DNA of 34,010 nt. Origin: Hofstenia miamia. Its lineage: Eukaryota > Xenacoelomorpha > Acoela > Hofsteniidae. A model generated the notes under the pieces. That model did not search any database and was not told the origin of the DNA. It was given only the letters and a program-made list of their open reading frames with translations. Where the stretch lies: assembly GCA_900660155.1 (NCBI GenBank), contig CABFPE010000349.1, positions 2,736 to 36,745 of the forward strand, given 5' to 3'. Positions 30,940 to 34,010 of this stretch are shown here, one piece after another. The stretch's first letter is position 1; every line of letters starts with the position of its first letter. The position numbers and the translations under genes were made by a program.

Positions 30940-31888
30940 TGATAAACAAACACAAAGTTTGCATCCGATTGATAAGTTCATTTGGTCAATAACAATAAAC
31001 TAAATTGATGTGAAAGAACTGCAGTGCCGGAATCTCATTGAAAGTTACTTAAAAAAGGTATGCACGAAAGGCTTGTAAATGCACAACTAATACATGTATC
31101 TTTGTTTTGTCCCGGGGACAGAAATAGAACGATTCACCAACTGGTTACACAGCTATCAAATCTGCAGCGATCATTCGTTATTGACATGCTTGGAAAAATC
31201 AATAAATACGAACTGTTGTCAGGCAAAAAATTTTGAAAAATTAGCCTAATTGTAACAGCGTTACAAAGCCTTAATGTCCAGCATGTAGAAGCAGCAGTAG
31301 CTTCGAATGAATTTTTTAAAAAATTTACGTATAGACGCATGTTTTTCGCATTGCATAAATCATTTTTGCTAGCCCTTCTTCCTCTAACAACATTTGTAGA
31401 AACCTTTGTCCATTTCTATTACTCATATCCACTTGTTTAATTATACAATTGCTTTGAAACAACTTAAGATTCTCTCGATATAATGTGTGCATTAAAATTA
31501 TTAGATTATAAACTTGACAAAAATATTATAAAATTTCATAATAACTATACCTCTCAAATGACTCTGCAACAAAGAAAAGAAATAATAAACAGTTAGTATT
31601 TAGTAGTAATCTTTTTGTACACTTTTCTATTTATTGAAGAAAGCATTAACTTTAATAAATAAATATTGTCTGATGTGTTGAATTTCACTGTTAAACAATA
31701 AAATAAAAAATTAACAATTTCACCTTAAATAAACGTTTTTTATATTGAAATTAAGTAAAATGAATGAAATGAATATAATTGAAAACTCTCACAAATAAAC
31801 TAGCATTTTATAATTCTTCAAATTTTCTATCGTTTTAAACTGCATTAAATTCATTTTTCAACTTTATAATAGTACATTATCCTGAGAG
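30940..31888. other. intergenic, no gene seen
   Basis: It contains the paralog 3 upstream region and AT-rich sequence; no coding region is supported. Confidence 0.4.
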
Positions 31889-31896
31889 TTTCTGTA

Positions 31897-32815
31897 TGGG
31901 GTCGGCGGTAAACCGAACCGAAACCGCGATATTTACGCGAAACCAATCCGAAACAAAATTGCTCAAACGGTTTCAAACTGTTTTTGTTGATCCGGAGGCA
32001 GGCTGGTGGAGTCTATATGCGGACAAGCTGCCAAAACTCTCCCAGTTGGCCAGAAATGGCTTGCCATTCAGGCTACGATGTTTCTTCGGAACGAATGGGT
32101 TCTATTGGTGCCAACACGCGGACGTCTACATTAGAGGAATGTGAGAACATGTTTATTTAAAATAATGCGGAGTCGACACTCATAGTCGTAATTAGGAGGA
32201 AGGAAATATAATGTGAGCTTAGTTACTCGCGTAAATAGAAGGGGTTTATCTTCTCTGAAAGCTGATTGGTACAAGCAGGGTCGTCGCTAGGGGAGGGCCA
32301 GGGGGCCATGGCCCTTCCTGTTGGACCACTGGGCCCCCTACCTCTTGCCATACTGTATACAAAACTCCATAGTATTAATTCTAATATTCTGTAACTAAGT
32401 TAGAGTGAATATATTTTAGTTGAAATATATAAAATACTAATGCCATTCTATTTAAAAATTCAATGAAAAAGTGTGAAACTATTTCATATGAGTAAAACTA
32501 TGATTAATTTATTGAAATTTGCGGGACCCCTAATTTTCAAATGCAAGCCACGTGCCTGGAAACAGAATAAATGACAAGAAATTATTTTTTTGAATAATTA
32601 TAGTGTCATGTCCTGGCATATAGACGTCCGTGTGTCAACACCATTACCAAGAAACTATGCAGCCTCTCGGATGCCAACGCTTTAGCCCTCATAAAGAAGA
32701 AGAAAAACTTGAAATTGATTAAGTGACGAAATTTTGAAAAATAAACTTCTCATACAGTTTGTTTTTCAAAACCGATCCGAACTGGAAGGACTTTTAGTAA
32801 AACAGCCGACCTCTA
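31897..32815. mobile_element. hAT-like foldback element (919 bp) with 8-bp TSD
   Basis: Termini TGGGGTCGGCGG and, reversed, TAGAGGTCGGCTG. Perfect flanking duplication TTTCTGTA at 31889-31896 and 32816-32823. The arms pair further in: CAACACGCGGACGTCTA (about 32112) against TAGACGTCCGTGTGTCAAC (about 32620). No transposase. The open frame starting at 31896 is part of the left arm and not a credible gene. At 32279 a CAGGGTCGTCGCTAGGGG string looks like the end of another hAT element, without a visible partner. Confidence 0.8.
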
Positions 32816-32823
32816 TTTCTGTA

Positions 32824-33078
32824 TTTTATTCAGGTGCTAAACGCGATTAAGTAACATTACATCCTTAATCTAATGCAATTTTGACAAACTCTGTATTTCA
32901 TTTTCTCTGAAAGATCAAAGTGCGGTTATTAAAAAATTTCTGATTACATGTATAGTGACGTATATTAGCGCCAGTCGCCAATTCGTATGAAGAAAGTAGT
33001 TTTTTTAGCACGCCTATATTTTTTATATATAGATATTGTAAATATTGCACACACAAAATTTTTTTAGTAAATCCGTTT
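32824..33078. other. no gene seen
   Basis: AT-rich linker between the hAT-like element and the LINE 3' part. Confidence 0.4.
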
Positions 33079-33910
33079 CTGATAATGGCAGCACAGGAGC
33101 AAGCAATAAGAACAAACTGGGAGAAGAAGCTTATAGACAGAAGAGTAGAAGTAAGTGATAAGTGTAGGCTATGTAAGAAAGAGGCGGAGACAGTAGATCA
33201 TCTGATAGCAGGGTGTGAGAAGTTGGCACAGAATGAGCATAAGTTCAGGCATGACAAGGTTGGAAGAATAGTTAAGTGGAGTTTGAGCAGGCAGCATGGG
33301 TTAGAATCAGGAGATAAGTGGTATAAGCACAAGCCACAAGACGTCATAGAAAATGAGAAGGTTAAGATACTGTGGGACTTCAACATCCAGACAAACAAGG
33401 TAATAGAAACACGGAGGCCGGACATAGTAGTGGTAGACAAAGAAAAAAAATTGGAAACAGTGATAGACATAGCAGTACCAAAGGACAGAAATGTAGGAAG
33501 CAAGGAGAAAGAAAAGATAGACAAGTACAGGAAGTTAGCAGAGGAAATAGAAAGGCTGTGGAAGTTAAAGAAAGTTGAAGTAGTCCCGGTAGTTGTAGGA
33601 GCACTAGGAACAGTGAGTAATAAGCATAAAAGATACTTGGAGGAGTTGGGAGTAGCAAAGTGAGGAGGAGCAGTAGCACAGAAGGCAGCATTGTCAGGAA
33701 CAGCTAGAGTCCTGAGGAAAGCTCTCAGACTCCCTGGGAACTGGTGAGTTCTCCGAGCTGAAAGAGATACTAGCATGAAGCTGTGAGAAGAAATGAAATA
33801 ATAGGTAATAGAAGGTAATAGAAGCACGGAGGCCAGACATAGTAGTGGTAGGCAAAGAGAAAAGATTGGGAACAGTGATAGACATAGCAGTACCAAAGGA
33901 CAGGAATGTA
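33079..33910 (+). pseudogene. LINE 3' part: CCHC finger plus restriction-like endonuclease domain
   Basis: The C-terminal part of a non-LTR retrotransposon polyprotein, open for 192 codons from 33085. Order: MAAQEQAIRTNW, a CCHC finger CRLCKKEAETVDHLIAGC (C-x2-C-x8-H-x4-C), DKWYKHKPQDV, ILWDFNIQTNKVIETRRPDIVV, then VIDIAVPKDRNV, a PD-(D/E)xK-type endonuclease core, and VVPVVVGALGTV. After the stop at 33661 a shifted frame continues with QKAALSGTARVLRKAL, the usual family end, so a frameshift lies near 33660. The 33813-33907 segment repeats the RPDIVVV...IDIAVPKD coding block. No RT domain: 5'-truncated. The layout matches R2/NeSL/Hero-type LINEs. Confidence 0.78.
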
Positions 33911-33959
33911 CAGGAAAAAAATTTTTATTGAATGGATAAAAAATGAGATACACATCTGA

Positions 33960-34010
<51 letters not shown>
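33960..34010. repeat. (TA)n microsatellite at window end
   Basis: TA repeats with one CA interruption; the sequence stops inside them. Confidence 0.93.

Noticed and set aside
31896..32144. 82-codon frame in the foldback element
   Set aside because: It lies in a terminal arm and has no homology that I recognise; the arm pairing explains the sequence.
33198..33980. 260-codon minus-strand frame, Ser/Leu-rich
   Set aside because: Shadow of the plus-strand LINE endonuclease; it looks like a membrane protein only because of purine-rich codons on the other strand.
1..34010. tRNA, rRNA, CRISPR arrays and bacterial operon features
   Set aside because: No cloverleaf with A/B boxes, rRNA core, spaced direct-repeat array or ribosome-binding pattern was seen; the window is eukaryotic.

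Overview
This window looks like AT-rich, repeat-laden nuclear DNA of an animal, probably an invertebrate. Host genes are spliced and sparse, two of them belong to core eukaryotic complexes (spliceosome, Ragulator), and most of the rest is transposon debris: LINE reverse transcriptases, Tc1/mariner, piggyBac and hAT-type MITEs. I cannot name the species. The sequence is a draft scaffold: it has a 409-base N gap (19741-20149) and four single-n contig joins (10831, 11326, 13461, 15960).

Layout. 1-4.1 kb holds degraded LINE pieces and a dead Tc1 copy. 4.56-13.9 kb, minus strand, is a spliced CWC25 gene (pre-mRNA splicing factor) that I assembled from eight exons with matching phases. Two of its introns are only 41-42 nt; two others exceed 3.5 kb and carry a hAT MITE, an antisense zinc-finger repeat-family pseudogene and a LINE fragment. 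Two inverted copies of one hAT MITE, each with a perfect 8-bp target duplication, bracket its 5' coding exons. 16.2-16.5 kb, minus strand, is LAMTOR5. 17.3-19.7 kb holds a dead DD34E transposon and an intact DD37D (maT-type) transposase whose upstream end runs into the N gap. 20.5-21.8 kb contains a cluster of a 13-bp motif in mirror orientation.

From 22.1 to 30.9 kb, minus strand, are three intact single-exon genes for a paralogous family of four-transmembrane proteins that I cannot assign to a known family. They share cysteine pairs in both outer loops and a cytosolic-loop signature. A nearly complete piggyBac element (25862-28539), disabled by a single nonsense codon, sits between the second and third. 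31.9-32.8 kb is a hAT-like foldback element, and the window ends in the 3' part of a LINE with a CCHC finger and restriction-like endonuclease domain, followed by a TA microsatellite.

The host genes do not form a pathway. CWC25 acts in the spliceosome and LAMTOR5 in lysosomal mTORC1 signalling. The four-TM cluster is the part most likely to be undescribed biology.
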